Shown here: positions 36,541 to 45,606 of the stretch, one piece after another
Position numbering within the stretch: position 1 is the first letter of the stretch
Layout: each line of letters starts with the position of its first letter
Origin: Spirochaetaceae bacterium
GTDB lineage: Bacteria; Spirochaetota; Leptospiria; Leptospirales; Leptonemataceae
Assembly: GCA_002730875.1 (NCBI GenBank)
Contig: PCBI01000014.1
Coordinates: 1-64,000 of the forward strand
DNA: 64,000 bases
Reading direction: 5' to 3'
Notes under the pieces: generated by a model
What the model was told of the DNA's origin: nothing
What the model saw: the letters and a program-made list of their open reading frames with translations, nothing else
The model's database searches: none
Made by a program: the position numbers and the translations under genes

Positions 36541-37160
36541 GCTTTCGTCTACAGGACCATAGCTTTTTCAAGCCAGCGGTGGTAGTGTTTTCGCTTTTTA
36601 CACTGGCTCAATTGGCCACGGGAAGCGTGCTCTACATCGAGAAGATTGGTTTGCATCCGGCCGGCGCTCTGGAGTTCTATGCCGGTTCCGAAAAGATGCT
36701 GGAGGTCTACCCGGATCGGCCGGATGGCTTCAGAAACCCGGCCACGTTGCATGGACTGCTCAAAGTGGCGGTTAGTCACAGTCTTGCCTATGGGCTCTTC
36801 GCATTCCTGCTTGTGCATCTGCTGAGGTCTATTCTGCCGGATGGCTACCGGCGAAAACCTGCCGATTGGCTGGGCGTTCTGGTTTACTCCACGGCCTTCC
36901 TGGACATCCTCAGCGGTTTTCTGGTCACCTACGGGCCGGCCTATTTCTCCTACATCCGAACGCCGCTTTTCGCTGCCTTTGTGGGCTCCACCGCACTCTG
37001 CTGCGTCTGGCTCATGGTACTGGCCTTCACCGGAGGACCGGAACCCTACGATTGGGGCGACGACGGACTGCAGGTAGATGTAAAGTCGCATGAAGAGCGA
37101 GTCCGGAAGGCCGCAAAAAATTCCTCTACAAAAGAAAGCAGACCCGCACCATCGGTCTGA
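36537..37160 (+). CDS. Membrane protein of the FMN-binding cluster (second), His-rich helices
   Basis: A 207-residue protein with about four or five hydrophobic helices and a polar C-terminal tail of about 45 residues. His residues in LHGLLKVAVSHSLAYGLFAFLLVHLLR lie on one helix pair, reminiscent of b-type cytochromes. Its start overlaps the previous gene and its stop is 2 bp before the PhoH gene. With the FMN-binding protein it may form a flavin/heme redox unit. No family is recognised with confidence. Confidence 0.65.
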   Translation: MSFRLQDHSFFKPAVVVFSLFTLAQLATGSVLYIEKIGLHPAGALEFYAGSEKMLEVYPDRPDGFRNPATLHGLLKVAVSHSLAYGLFAFLLVHLLRSILPDGYRRKPADWLGVLVYSTAFLDILSGFLVTYGPAYFSYIRTPLFAAFVGSTALCCVWLMVLAFTGGPEPYDWGDDGLQVDVKSHEERVRKAAKNSSTKESRPAPSV

Positions 37161-37162
37161 AC

Positions 37163-38911
37163 ATGGCCTCCAAAAAGCACGATAAGAAGCACGAAAAAAA
37201 GAAATCCCGCCCGGACAAAAAGGAAAACAGATCGCGGACGGAAAACGGAGGCCGAGGCCATTACGGGAGCGAACAACCGCCGGATGGCAAACCTTTCGTA
37301 GTGGTGGACACCAACGTATTTCTCATCGATCCATCCGCCTACCTTAAGTTTCCCGAATCTCACCTGATCATTCCGTTAATTGTTATTGAAGAATTGGACT
37401 CCTTCAAGCGAGAGCTTACGGCCATCGGAAAGGCGGCCAGGGAGATCATTCGCACTCTGGACGATTTGCGAAGCAAAGGTCCCCTCACCGAAGGCGTTTC
37501 GCTGGAAAACGGGGCCGATCTAAGAGTATTCATCCTGGAAGACCCGGATTATCAAATCCCTCCGGGACTGGACCACATCGCCAAAGACAACTACATTCTT
37601 GCCTGCGCTCTCTTGATATCGGAGCGCACAGACCAGAGCGTTCGCCTGGTTACCAAAGATGCGGATCTGAGGATTAAGGCGGACGTTCTTGGCCTGGAGG
37701 CTATCGACTATAGCCAGGATCAACTGGATCGAAATCATCATCTTTACTCAGGTCAGCGCGTACTTGCGGTGGAAGACTTCGTGGTAGACGGGTTCTATTC
37801 CGGACAGCCCGTTATGGCGGATCGTCTGGCCGAGCCGCTACCGGCGGACGAAAACGGCAACGGCGCTCGTTCGTCTTCGGTGTCCGGCTCGGAGGCGGGT
37901 TCCGTCGTAGTCCCGGAAACCCGCGCTGCCGATAGGCCGTCCCGAGATGGTCAGGATGCACTTTCCGAAGATCCTTCTGCCCGGACATCGGGCGCCGTAT
38001 CCAGCCGAAGTAGCGAAAAGCAAAAGGATTCCGGGGCGCGGAGCCGGGAAGAGGCGCCGGACGAAGAAGCAATTCGAGTATTTAGCGAAGACGATGGCAT
38101 TCACCTGGAAGCGCCGGCGGAGTTCCCGTTTCAAATCAACCAGTACGTCACTCTGGAGGGAACCAGTCGAAGCGGACTGGGCCGAGTTCGCAGCGATAAA
38201 AAAGTCCACTCGCTTATCGAACGCGCGGCGCTGAATATCAACCCGCGGAACCGTGAGCAAAGATTTGCCATGGATGCCTTGCTGGATCCGGAAATCGAAC
38301 TTGTAACACTGGCCGGCATGGCCGGTACCGGGAAGACGCTGCTTGCCATTGCCTGCGGCCTCGAGCAGATCCTGGAGGAGAAGCGCTATCGACGGCTTCT
38401 GGTAGCGCGCCCGGTAATCCCCATGGGACGGGACCTGGGTTTCCTGCCGGGGGAATTGGGCGAAAAATTGCGACCCTGGATGCAACCTATATACGACAAC
38501 CTTGAATTCATCCTGGGCGCCGATGACGATCCGGGAAATAAAGAGGGCGATAAGCAGGCCCCTGCCCAGGGAACGATCCAGTACCTGATGCAGAGCGGAC
38601 TTCTGGCGGTGGAGCCTCTAACCTATATTCGCGGTCGTTCGATTCCGGAGCAATACGTGATCGTAGACGAAGCCCAGAATCTTTCGCCCCACGAAGCAAA
38701 GACGATTATTACCCGTGCCGGGGAAGGAACCAAAATCGTTTTTACAGGGGACTTCTTTCAGATCGATCATCCTTACTTGAACCTGTACTCTAACGGAATT
38801 ACATTCACAGCGCAGCGGATGCGAAACGAAAGCATCTTCGCGCATGTCACTTTGACCAAAGGCGAGCGATCGAAACTGGCCGAGCTAGCCTCCCATTTAA
38901 TGGAGGGCTAA
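37163..38911 (+). CDS. PIN-PhoH fusion protein (PhoH2 type)
   Basis: A 582-residue protein. It has a Lys-rich N-terminus (about 1-40), a PIN RNase domain (about 44-185) with acidic residues D49, E77/E78 and D166/D168 in VVDTNVFL, VIEELD and TKDADLR, then a Ser/Arg/Glu-rich low-complexity linker (about 222-312). The PhoH ATPase follows, with Walker A AGMAGTGKT (384-392) and Walker B YVIVDEAQNLSP. PhoH2 proteins are RNA helicase/ribonucleases. The gene starts 2 bp after the His-rich membrane protein gene. Confidence 0.92.
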   Translation: MASKKHDKKHEKKKSRPDKKENRSRTENGGRGHYGSEQPPDGKPFVVVDTNVFLIDPSAYLKFPESHLIIPLIVIEELDSFKRELTAIGKAAREIIRTLDDLRSKGPLTEGVSLENGADLRVFILEDPDYQIPPGLDHIAKDNYILACALLISERTDQSVRLVTKDADLRIKADVLGLEAIDYSQDQLDRNHHLYSGQRVLAVEDFVVDGFYSGQPVMADRLAEPLPADENGNGARSSSVSGSEAGSVVVPETRAADRPSRDGQDALSEDPSARTSGAVSSRSSEKQKDSGARSREEAPDEEAIRVFSEDDGIHLEAPAEFPFQINQYVTLEGTSRSGLGRVRSDKKVHSLIERAALNINPRNREQRFAMDALLDPEIELVTLAGMAGTGKTLLAIACGLEQILEEKRYRRLLVARPVIPMGRDLGFLPGELGEKLRPWMQPIYDNLEFILGADDDPGNKEGDKQAPAQGTIQYLMQSGLLAVEPLTYIRGRSIPEQYVIVDEAQNLSPHEAKTIITRAGEGTKIVFTGDFFQIDHPYLNLYSNGITFTAQRMRNESIFAHVTLTKGERSKLAELASHLMEG

Positions 38912-39086
38912 TCGACTCAGAGCGCGTTAGCGAACCAGGACGGCCATCGCCCTGACCTTCTTTCGGACGGCGGGGCCATGTTGGCCTTGTTCTGAACGTC
39001 CTTAATGCCTTCTTGCGGATTCTATGCGGGATCGGCGAGGACCCGAGTGGGAAACAGCCTCCACGATTGACTACGGATAACTCATA

Positions 39087-39698
39087 GTGAAAGACCTGGA
39101 AGCACAAGACTGGGAAAGCCTGAAAGCGGCGGCGCTTGCCTGTAGAGAATGCCGCCTATGTGAAACCCGGCGCACCGTTGTGTTTGGCGAGGGCGATCCT
39201 GGCGCCCGGGTTATGTTTATTGGCGAAGGTCCCGGTAAAACCGAAGATGAAACCGGCCGACCGTTTGTAGGACGGGCCGGCGAATTGCTAACTCGAATCA
39301 TTGAAAACGGCATGGGGCTGAATCGATCCGACGTCTATATCGCCAATGTGGTCAAGTGCCGCCCTACGGTGGATCAAAAAGGGACGAGAGATCGTCCGCC
39401 GGATCCGGAAGAAACCGCAGCCTGCAGCCCGTATCTGGTGCGGCAGATCGAGTTAATCCAGCCCGAGGTAATCGTTACTCTGGGTAATCCTTCCACACGT
39501 TTTCTGCTCAACACTTCTGTGGGGATCACAAGACTGCGCGGGAATTGGGCCGAATATCGCGGCATTCCGGTCATGCCCACCTATCATCCCAGCTACGTGC
39601 TTAGAAACGGCGGAGAAAAGAGTCCTTTGCGCAAAGATGTGTGGCACGATATCCAGATGGTGATGAATCGTCTGGGCTTACCTGTTCCGGGCAAGTAA
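39087..39698 (+). CDS. Uracil-DNA glycosylase, family 4 (iron-sulfur)
   Basis: A 203-residue enzyme with GTG start. It removes uracil from DNA in base-excision repair. The Fe-S ligand region is CRECRLC (C19, C22, C25), with further Cys in NVVKCRP and TAACSPYL. Motif A is GEGPGKTEDETGRPFVGRAG, and the C-terminal motif is TYHPSY. Family 4 enzymes are common in thermophiles and many bacteria. The order of motifs is complete. Confidence 0.93.
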   Translation: MKDLEAQDWESLKAAALACRECRLCETRRTVVFGEGDPGARVMFIGEGPGKTEDETGRPFVGRAGELLTRIIENGMGLNRSDVYIANVVKCRPTVDQKGTRDRPPDPEETAACSPYLVRQIELIQPEVIVTLGNPSTRFLLNTSVGITRLRGNWAEYRGIPVMPTYHPSYVLRNGGEKSPLRKDVWHDIQMVMNRLGLPVPGK

Positions 39699-39858
39699 TC
39701 GAAGCCGGTGGGGTTCGGCCCTCGGTACCCAGCGCAACCAGACCACAGTCTGGCACAGGTCCCTTTTGGCACATTACGGACAGGTAACCCGCGTCCAGTC
39801 TATGGGACCGGGCCTGAAAAGGTTGCCCCTGAGGCCCGAATCGTCACACTGGCCCTCT

Positions 39859-41157
39859 ATGATCGATCGCTACAGTCATCCGGAAATCGCAGGGATCTGG
39901 ACCCTGGAAAACAAATATCGCATCTGGTTAGATGTAGAAATCGCCGTCTGCGAAGCCTGGAACAAGCGAGGCGTTGTTCCGGATGAGGATCTGAAGGCGA
40001 TCAAGGAGAAGGCAGATTTTAACGTTCAGGACATCCTGGAGATCGAATCCAGGGTGCACCATGATGTAATTGCCTTTTTAACCGATGTTCGGGACCGGAT
40101 TGGCCCTGCCGGTCGCTGGATCCATTACGGAATGACCAGTTCGGATGTAGGGGACACGGCTCTTTGCATGCAGCTGGTTCAGTCAGCGGATCTGCTGCTC
40201 AAGAGATTGGATGCCCTCATCGAAATCACTCGAAAACTGGCCCTGCAATACAAGGATCAGGCCATGGTGGGTCGTACCCACGGAATCCACGGCGAACCCA
40301 CTACTCTGGGTATGAAGTTTGCTCATTTCTACGCGGAGCTTCTGAGAAACAAGGCGCGGCTGGAAGGCGCTCGCAGCCAGATCGCCGTGGGGAAGCTCAG
40401 CGGCGCCGTGGGAACCTTCAGCAACATCGATCCGGATCTGGAAGAGGAAGTCTGCAAATCCCTGGGTTTGAGCCCTGAACCGGTGGCCACCCAGGTCGTA
40501 AACCGGGACCGCCATGCCTACTTTGCGTCGGTCTGCGGAGTCATTGCCGGAGGTCTGGATCGAATGGCGAATGAAATCCGACTTCTGCAAAAATCAGAAG
40601 GTCGTGAAGTGGAGGAGCCGTTCGCAAAGGGCCAGAAAGGTTCCAGCGCCATGCCCCATAAGCGTAACCCGGTGGTATGTGAGCGGATCTGCGGCCTGGC
40701 CCGCGTGGTCCAGTCCAATGTTCAGGTAGCCTATCGCGATATGCCGCTCTGGCATGAAAGAGACATCAGTCATTCTTCCGCAGAAAGAGTGGTGCTACCG
40801 GACATCTGCATTGGCCTGGACTATATTCTGGAGCGAATGATCTTTGTGCTTTCCGGACTGCATGTGTATCCGGAAAACATGGAAAAGACTCTGAACGTGA
40901 CCAGAGGGCTGATCTTTTCGCAAAGGTTAATGCTTACTTTGATCGATGCGGGCATGCTCAGGGACGATGCCTACGACGTGGTGCAATCCATGAGTATGAA
41001 GGTCTGGGGCGATTCTTCGCTACATCTAAAGCAGGCATGTCAAGATAACCCCGACGTCGCCTCTAAACTGAGCCAGGAGCAAATCGAGCAGGTCTTTCAG
41101 CTGGATTACTTCCTGCGCAACATAGATGCCATCTACAAACGCCTGGGCTTGAGCTAA
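39859..41157 (+). CDS. purB: Adenylosuccinate lyase
   Basis: A 432-residue fumarase-superfamily enzyme from ATG 39859 (MIDRYSHPEIAGIW, the family-typical start); the frame is open for 31 codons upstream but that part looks non-coding. It makes AMP from adenylosuccinate and AICAR from SAICAR. Motifs: YGMTSSDVGDT near residues 88-98, GRTHGIHGEPTTLG, and the signature GSSAMPHKRNP. The length is typical. It follows the uracil-DNA glycosylase by about 160 bp. Confidence 0.96.
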   Translation: MIDRYSHPEIAGIWTLENKYRIWLDVEIAVCEAWNKRGVVPDEDLKAIKEKADFNVQDILEIESRVHHDVIAFLTDVRDRIGPAGRWIHYGMTSSDVGDTALCMQLVQSADLLLKRLDALIEITRKLALQYKDQAMVGRTHGIHGEPTTLGMKFAHFYAELLRNKARLEGARSQIAVGKLSGAVGTFSNIDPDLEEEVCKSLGLSPEPVATQVVNRDRHAYFASVCGVIAGGLDRMANEIRLLQKSEGREVEEPFAKGQKGSSAMPHKRNPVVCERICGLARVVQSNVQVAYRDMPLWHERDISHSSAERVVLPDICIGLDYILERMIFVLSGLHVYPENMEKTLNVTRGLIFSQRLMLTLIDAGMLRDDAYDVVQSMSMKVWGDSSLHLKQACQDNPDVASKLSQEQIEQVFQLDYFLRNIDAIYKRLGLS

Positions 41158-41736
41158 GTTAAGTCCAGCGAAGGCCGGTTCCCGTTCCCTCCCGAAGACC
41201 GGGGTGCGGGCCCCATCCTCTCTTCGACCATGTAGGCTGGATCCTGGTATGCAATATGCCTAAAAAATAGGCAAAAGCAGGGGTTGTAAAGTGGGCTGCT
41301 TAATTATTGCGCATCCTGCCTTGCCTTTCTCCGCGCTCAGGATCCTTCTGGCGTCGCCCGGGAGGCTGAAGCCGGTTCAGGGCCACCGCTCTACATTCAG
41401 CCTCCTTCGGTCATACGGGCTGACCCTCCGGGAACGGGACCCATAAGCCGAAAGCCGGACTCGAGCAAGAAAGCCTCCAAATAGCCAGTTTTGAAGCCCT
41501 TCAACCCGGTGCAGCCCCGGATCCGCGCCTGGATTGCGGCTCGGCCTCCTTACGATTCCGTTCTGCATCGTGCCCTGCGCCGTTCCCTGAATGCAGATCG
41601 CCGGTTTTTTTGGCAAATTCCAGGGCTTGGTACTGTCCTTGCACTGGTAACGGAAACGGGTCTTGCGGCCCGAGTAACTTCGGGCTGTAGCAAGCTGGAA
41701 GAATACGCAAAACACAGGAAATACGAGGAGCTGATT
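41158..41736. other. Long leader region between purB and amt
   Basis: About 580 bp before the amt start. It contains a short stem TGCCTA-N5-TAGGCA (41257-41273) and, close to the gene, a sigma-54-type promoter at 41628-41643. The amt frame remains open back to 41491, but that part has no recognisable protein features, and the GAGGAG site favours the ATG at 41737. Confidence 0.5.
41628..41643 (+). promoter_or_regulatory. Sigma-54-type promoter of the amt-glnK operon
   Basis: TGGTACTGTCCTTGCA matches the sigma-54 -24/-12 consensus TGGCAC(G)-N4-TTGCA with correct 12-bp GG-to-GC spacing and two mismatches. It lies about 95 bp before the amt ATG. Nitrogen-control (NtrC/sigma-54) of amt-glnK is well known in other bacteria. 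Confidence 0.65.
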
Positions 41737-43338
41737 ATGACCAGTAAGAAGAAATGGCTACTGCTGGCGTTCGCTGCGATGACTGTGGCTCCGATTACAT
41801 TCGGATCCTTGAAAGTCTCCAGTCTGTCCGCCGAAGAGCCCGCTGCGCCTGCAAATGCGCCCGTAACCGTTAGTCTGGATTACGACAAAGAAGCGCTGCA
41901 AGAAGCAGTGGATGGCATTCTGAAAGCCAAAGAAGAAGCCGGAGCGGACTTCGAGGGCGACACTGCCCAGGTGACCGCTACCATCACACAACAAATCGGG
42001 TTAACTACCATCACATACGACGGGATTGTATCCCAGGAAGTTGCTGCGGACGGAACAGTAGGTCCGGTGAAAGCCGACTCTGCTCAAACTTACGCTGACT
42101 ACACTGCGGACAACGTATGGATGATGGTTGCAACCTTCCTGGTGTTCTTCATGCACCTGGGATTTGCCATGATCGAAAGTGGTTTGACCCAGGCGAAAAA
42201 CACTGTAAATATTCTATTCAAGAACACCATGATTATCGCTATCGGGCTACTTACCTATGCGATCATGGGTTTCAACTTGATGTATCCCGGAGATTCATGG
42301 ATCTCTGGAACCTGGTTTGGTTTCGCCGGATTCGGGCTTGAGTCCCAGGCTACGGCAGATACATCTATACTCTACTACGACGGAAACTATCCTTACTGGA
42401 CTGACTTTCTGTTTCAGGGAATGTTTGCCGCCACGGCAGCTACCATCGTTTCCGGTGCTGTAGCCGAGCGAATTAAGCTGCATGCTTTCATCATCTTCTC
42501 GGTGATCTACGTAGCGATCGTTTATCCTATCGTAGGTAGCTGGGAATGGGGCGGCGGATGGCTCAATGCCGCGAGCTTTGCCGAATCCTTCGGTGGAGAG
42601 TTTGTGGACTTCGCTGGTTCTACCCTTGTTCACTCTGTGGGCGGATGGGCCGCATTGGCGGGAGTTCTCGTTCTTGGACCACGTCTCGGTAAGTATGTAA
42701 ACGGTGGAATTAACCCGATTATGGGTCATTCCATGCCACTGGCTACAATCGGTATGTTCCTTCTGTGGCTGGGTTGGTTCGGATTCAACGGCGGTTCCGT
42801 TCTTTCTGGCGACCCTGCTGGAGTATCCTATGTTCTGGTGACCACTTCTCTGGCTGCCGCTTGCGGTATCGTTGGAGCTGTTATCACCGCTCTGATCATC
42901 ACCAAGTCACCCGACCTTTCCATGGCCCTTAACGGCGCTCTGGCAGGTCTGGTTGGTATTACCGCTGGAGCTGACGGTGTTCAAATCATGGGATCTGTGT
43001 ACATTGGATTGATTTCAGGAGCCCTGGTGGTAGGATCTGTTCTACTTCTGGACAAACTGAAAATTGATGACCCGGTGGGTGCGATTTCGGTTCACCTGAC
43101 CTGTGGTATCTGGGGAACCCTGGCTGTAGGTATCTTTGGCACTGGCGCCTTCATGGCTCAGCTGATCGGAGTGCTGGCTGCAGGAGCATTCTCTTTCCCA
43201 ATCGCTTTGATTCTGTTTCTGGCACTGAAGTTCACTATCGGACTCAGAGTGAGCGAAGAAGAAGAACTGAAAGGTCTGGACCTGGGCGAGCATGGCCAGG
43301 AAGCCTACTCTGGATTCCAGATCATTAACGTGAAGTAA
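41737..43338 (+). CDS. amt: Ammonium transporter with an N-terminal periplasmic extension
   Basis: A 533-residue Amt/Mep/Rh channel protein from ATG 41737 (GAGGAG upstream). A signal peptide (about 1-32) is followed by about 75-90 residues rich in Ala, Thr and acidic residues before the first channel helix. That extra segment makes it longer than the usual 400-450 residues. The channel core has 11 helices and the twin-His pore: H in STLVHSVGGWAAL and H in VHLTCGIWG. It imports ammonia/ammonium. The glnK gene follows by 24 bp. Confidence 0.95.
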   Translation: MTSKKKWLLLAFAAMTVAPITFGSLKVSSLSAEEPAAPANAPVTVSLDYDKEALQEAVDGILKAKEEAGADFEGDTAQVTATITQQIGLTTITYDGIVSQEVAADGTVGPVKADSAQTYADYTADNVWMMVATFLVFFMHLGFAMIESGLTQAKNTVNILFKNTMIIAIGLLTYAIMGFNLMYPGDSWISGTWFGFAGFGLESQATADTSILYYDGNYPYWTDFLFQGMFAATAATIVSGAVAERIKLHAFIIFSVIYVAIVYPIVGSWEWGGGWLNAASFAESFGGEFVDFAGSTLVHSVGGWAALAGVLVLGPRLGKYVNGGINPIMGHSMPLATIGMFLLWLGWFGFNGGSVLSGDPAGVSYVLVTTSLAAACGIVGAVITALIITKSPDLSMALNGALAGLVGITAGADGVQIMGSVYIGLISGALVVGSVLLLDKLKIDDPVGAISVHLTCGIWGTLAVGIFGTGAFMAQLIGVLAAGAFSFPIALILFLALKFTIGLRVSEEEELKGLDLGEHGQEAYSGFQIINVK

Positions 43339-43362
43339 GCGAGAGCGAAGGAGATAAGGCCT

Positions 43363-43704
43363 ATGAAAATGATTAAAGCCGTTGTCCAGCCACACAAGCT
43401 GAAGGATGTTAAGGATTCTCTCGCTAAGGCTGGCGTAACTAAGATGACCGTTAGTACGGCCGTGGGATGCGGACAGCAGAAAGGTTTCTCGGAAACCTAC
43501 CGCGGTGTGATTACAGAAGTGAACCTTCTGAATAAGACAATCGTTGAGATTGCAGTGAATGAAGACTACGTAGATGCCACAGTGCAGGCCATCATCGATG
43601 GAGCCCGCACCGGAAACATCGGAGACGGAAAGATCTTCATCTCTGAACTCAAGGAAGCGATTCGAATCAGAACTGGAGAGAAAGGAAAGGACGCCATCGG
43701 CTAA
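43363..43704 (+). CDS. glnK: PII-family nitrogen regulator, atypical T-loop
   Basis: A 113-residue PII protein that binds ATP/ADP and 2-oxoglutarate and should gate the Amt channel. The C-terminal signature TGNIGDGKIF is intact, as are the AIRIRTGEKG arginines. The T-loop reads GCGQQKGFSETYRGVITEV: Tyr46 is present, but residue 51, the uridylylated Tyr in enteric PII, is Thr, and Arg38 is Gln. Regulation by uridylylation at Tyr51 is therefore impossible. GGAGAT lies before the ATG. Confidence 0.9.
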   Translation: MKMIKAVVQPHKLKDVKDSLAKAGVTKMTVSTAVGCGQQKGFSETYRGVITEVNLLNKTIVEIAVNEDYVDATVQAIIDGARTGNIGDGKIFISELKEAIRIRTGEKGKDAIG

Positions 43705-43771
43705 TTTCTAGAACCTTCGAAACTGTCCCTACCGGCAGCCACCAAAGCTTCCGGAAGGGCGAATCCAGAAT

Positions 43772-43801
43772 GGGCCTCATCCGAAAGGATGGGGCCTTTT
43801 T
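43772..43801 (+). terminator. Rho-independent terminator after glnK
   Basis: A stem GGCCTCATCC / GGATGGGGCC with one G-U pair and a GAAA tetraloop (43783-43786) is followed by TTTTT at 43797-43801. It is about 70 bp after the glnK stop. Confidence 0.85.
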
Positions 43802-43844
43802 CTTTGTTGGGGTGGAAAGCCTCCCGCCGAGTGATCTGGGTCAG

Positions 43845-43888
43845 CTTCGCTATCACTTCGCTGTCACTTCGCTATCACTTCGCTATCC
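43845..43888. repeat. Four tandem copies of an 11-bp repeat
   Basis: CTTCGCTATCA is repeated head-to-tail four times (43845-43855, 43856-43866, 43867-43877, 43878-43888), with one internal change in copy 2 and one at the end of copy 4. It lies in non-coding DNA between the glnK terminator and the WG-repeat gene. Confidence 0.9.
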
Positions 43889-44055
43889 GGGCTCTGAAAC
43901 GTTATCATCGGCAACCCGGCGCAGCAACAGAGCGGTGACGTCGTCCGGGTGGGAGACCGCTTTGTTCCAGCAAAAGGAAGGTTCTGGAATGACACTTTCT
44001 GTCCCCCGGGGCGTCCGCCTGCGGCGTCCATCGGCGGGCCTTCAGTCGCAATTCT

Positions 44056-45456
44056 TCATCTGAAAGACTCTGGAACGCGCTCCGCCGCGTACGGACCCGG
44101 AAACATCCGGATGTCTTTGTCTGTAATTTGATGGCTTCGGCTGACATACACGAGTTTCCCTTCTCGGTTCATGAGTCCCAGAAACCTCGGACCGTAAGGC
44201 TCCTTCGTAACGCGGATTTCGGCCAGGCCATTTCGGAATGGTCTGGCATAATGATCGATGCGAAAGTAACCATGCTTTTCGCCCCAGGAGGTGGCCCGAT
44301 CGGAGTCCACTCTGTCCAACATATAGAGAGGGCCTCGCATCCAGTCCTGCGAGCCTAGCTGCACAAACCGGATCTTCGCATCTCCGCTTTTGTCTATGTA
44401 AGTAAAATAGCCAGAAGCACCGGGGACCGGCGCAAGCCCCTCCGAGAATTCTGCATTCCAGAGCTCGCCTGCAGGAAACTTCGCCTCAATGGCCAGTTCT
44501 CCCGAGCTATCGATAAATCCCAGTTTGCCGTCCACAACCACGGCCGCCAGTCCTTCATGAAAGTCGCCGGCTTTTTCGAATCTTTGTTCGATCTGCAGTC
44601 GGCCGCGGCTATCCACGAAGCCCACTTTACCGATCGTATATGTGCTATAAATAGCAAGAAGGTCCTTTAATCCATGGTGATGACGGAAGTGTCCTTCTAC
44701 TACCGGCGGGATTTCTATCTTCGTGAACCGCTGCAGACCTTCACTCATAGTCCCCTGCAGGACGGAGTGCACTTCCTTATGGACTATGGTTTCCTTTCCG
44801 TTTTCTATGTATCCCACCTGGCCGTCTTCGTTTGTGAACAATGCGAATCCTTCGAAGAAAGGGCTTAGCGTTACGTATTTTGCTTCCAGGATGATTTTTC
44901 CCTGTAGATCCATCAAGCCGTAGTAGCCGTCCTGTCGAAAGCGAATAAAGTTAGCGTCGACGAAGAGGGCATCGTATTCGAAGTCCAGAATCGTGTCCCC
45001 CTGCCGATTCAGAAGACCCCATTTTTCACCGGCCATAGCCAGTACGAGACCACGCTGAAAGTAGGCCGCTTGCAGGTCCCCTCGGAGGGGAAACATTAGC
45101 GCTCCTTTTCGGTCCATTAGACCGCACTTGCGTTTCGGATCATCCAGGAGGCGAATGTAGTCCGGACGATTATCGTTTGTGGATCTGCTGGAACCCTGGC
45201 ATACATAGGCCATCCCATTCTGGAAGGGACCGGAATAGTCGAAATCGGTCTTCAATGCAATATGACCGTTTCGATGGATATAATTCCTGATGACTTCTGT
45301 CTGCCCATCCTCCCGGGTTACGTAATGAGACACCAGGATCGGATCGTCCTCTTCCCCCGCCGAATCTTCGCAGGATGTCACTAGACCGAGCAATAGAAGT
45401 GATAGAAGATAGAAGCGGCCACCGACCGAGAATCGCAGTTTCTGCACCGGTTTCAT
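44056..45456 (-). CDS. WG-repeat lipoprotein
   Basis: A 466-residue protein with signal MKPVQKLRFSVGGRFYLLSLLLLGLVTSC and lipobox Cys near residue 29. The mature part contains several WG/KWG-type beta repeats, for example CGLMDRKGALMFPL, WGLLNRQGDTILDFEYD, YGLMDLQGKIILEAKY, VGFVDSRGRLQIEQRFE and LGFIDSSGELAIEAKF. WG-repeat proteins are extracytoplasmic or binding proteins of unknown function. It is monocistronic. Confidence 0.88.
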   Translation of the reverse strand: MKPVQKLRFSVGGRFYLLSLLLLGLVTSCEDSAGEEDDPILVSHYVTREDGQTEVIRNYIHRNGHIALKTDFDYSGPFQNGMAYVCQGSSRSTNDNRPDYIRLLDDPKRKCGLMDRKGALMFPLRGDLQAAYFQRGLVLAMAGEKWGLLNRQGDTILDFEYDALFVDANFIRFRQDGYYGLMDLQGKIILEAKYVTLSPFFEGFALFTNEDGQVGYIENGKETIVHKEVHSVLQGTMSEGLQRFTKIEIPPVVEGHFRHHHGLKDLLAIYSTYTIGKVGFVDSRGRLQIEQRFEKAGDFHEGLAAVVVDGKLGFIDSSGELAIEAKFPAGELWNAEFSEGLAPVPGASGYFTYIDKSGDAKIRFVQLGSQDWMRGPLYMLDRVDSDRATSWGEKHGYFRIDHYARPFRNGLAEIRVTKEPYGPRFLGLMNREGKLVYVSRSHQITDKDIRMFPGPYAAERVPESFR

Positions 45457-45606
45457 ACGTTGGCTCCTACATCGCCCATCGCTATTTATTCCGGCTGCAA
45501 TATGGCTCTGTCAAGGTCGATTCCTGACAACGTATCGGGTCAGAGTTGCAGAGCGGTGAGGGCCGGATGACTCTCGCAGCATCTTTGCAGTGGTGGGGAT
45601 CTGCTC

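Larger units (their letters stand above)
43705..44055. other. Intergenic region after glnK
   Basis: About 350 bp between convergent genes. It holds the glnK terminator and the 11-bp tandem repeat. The remainder shows no supported gene. Confidence 0.5.

Noticed and set aside
41377-41715. 112-codon minus-strand frame upstream of amt
   Set aside because: No recognised features. It overlaps the sigma-54 promoter region and lacks a ribosome site.
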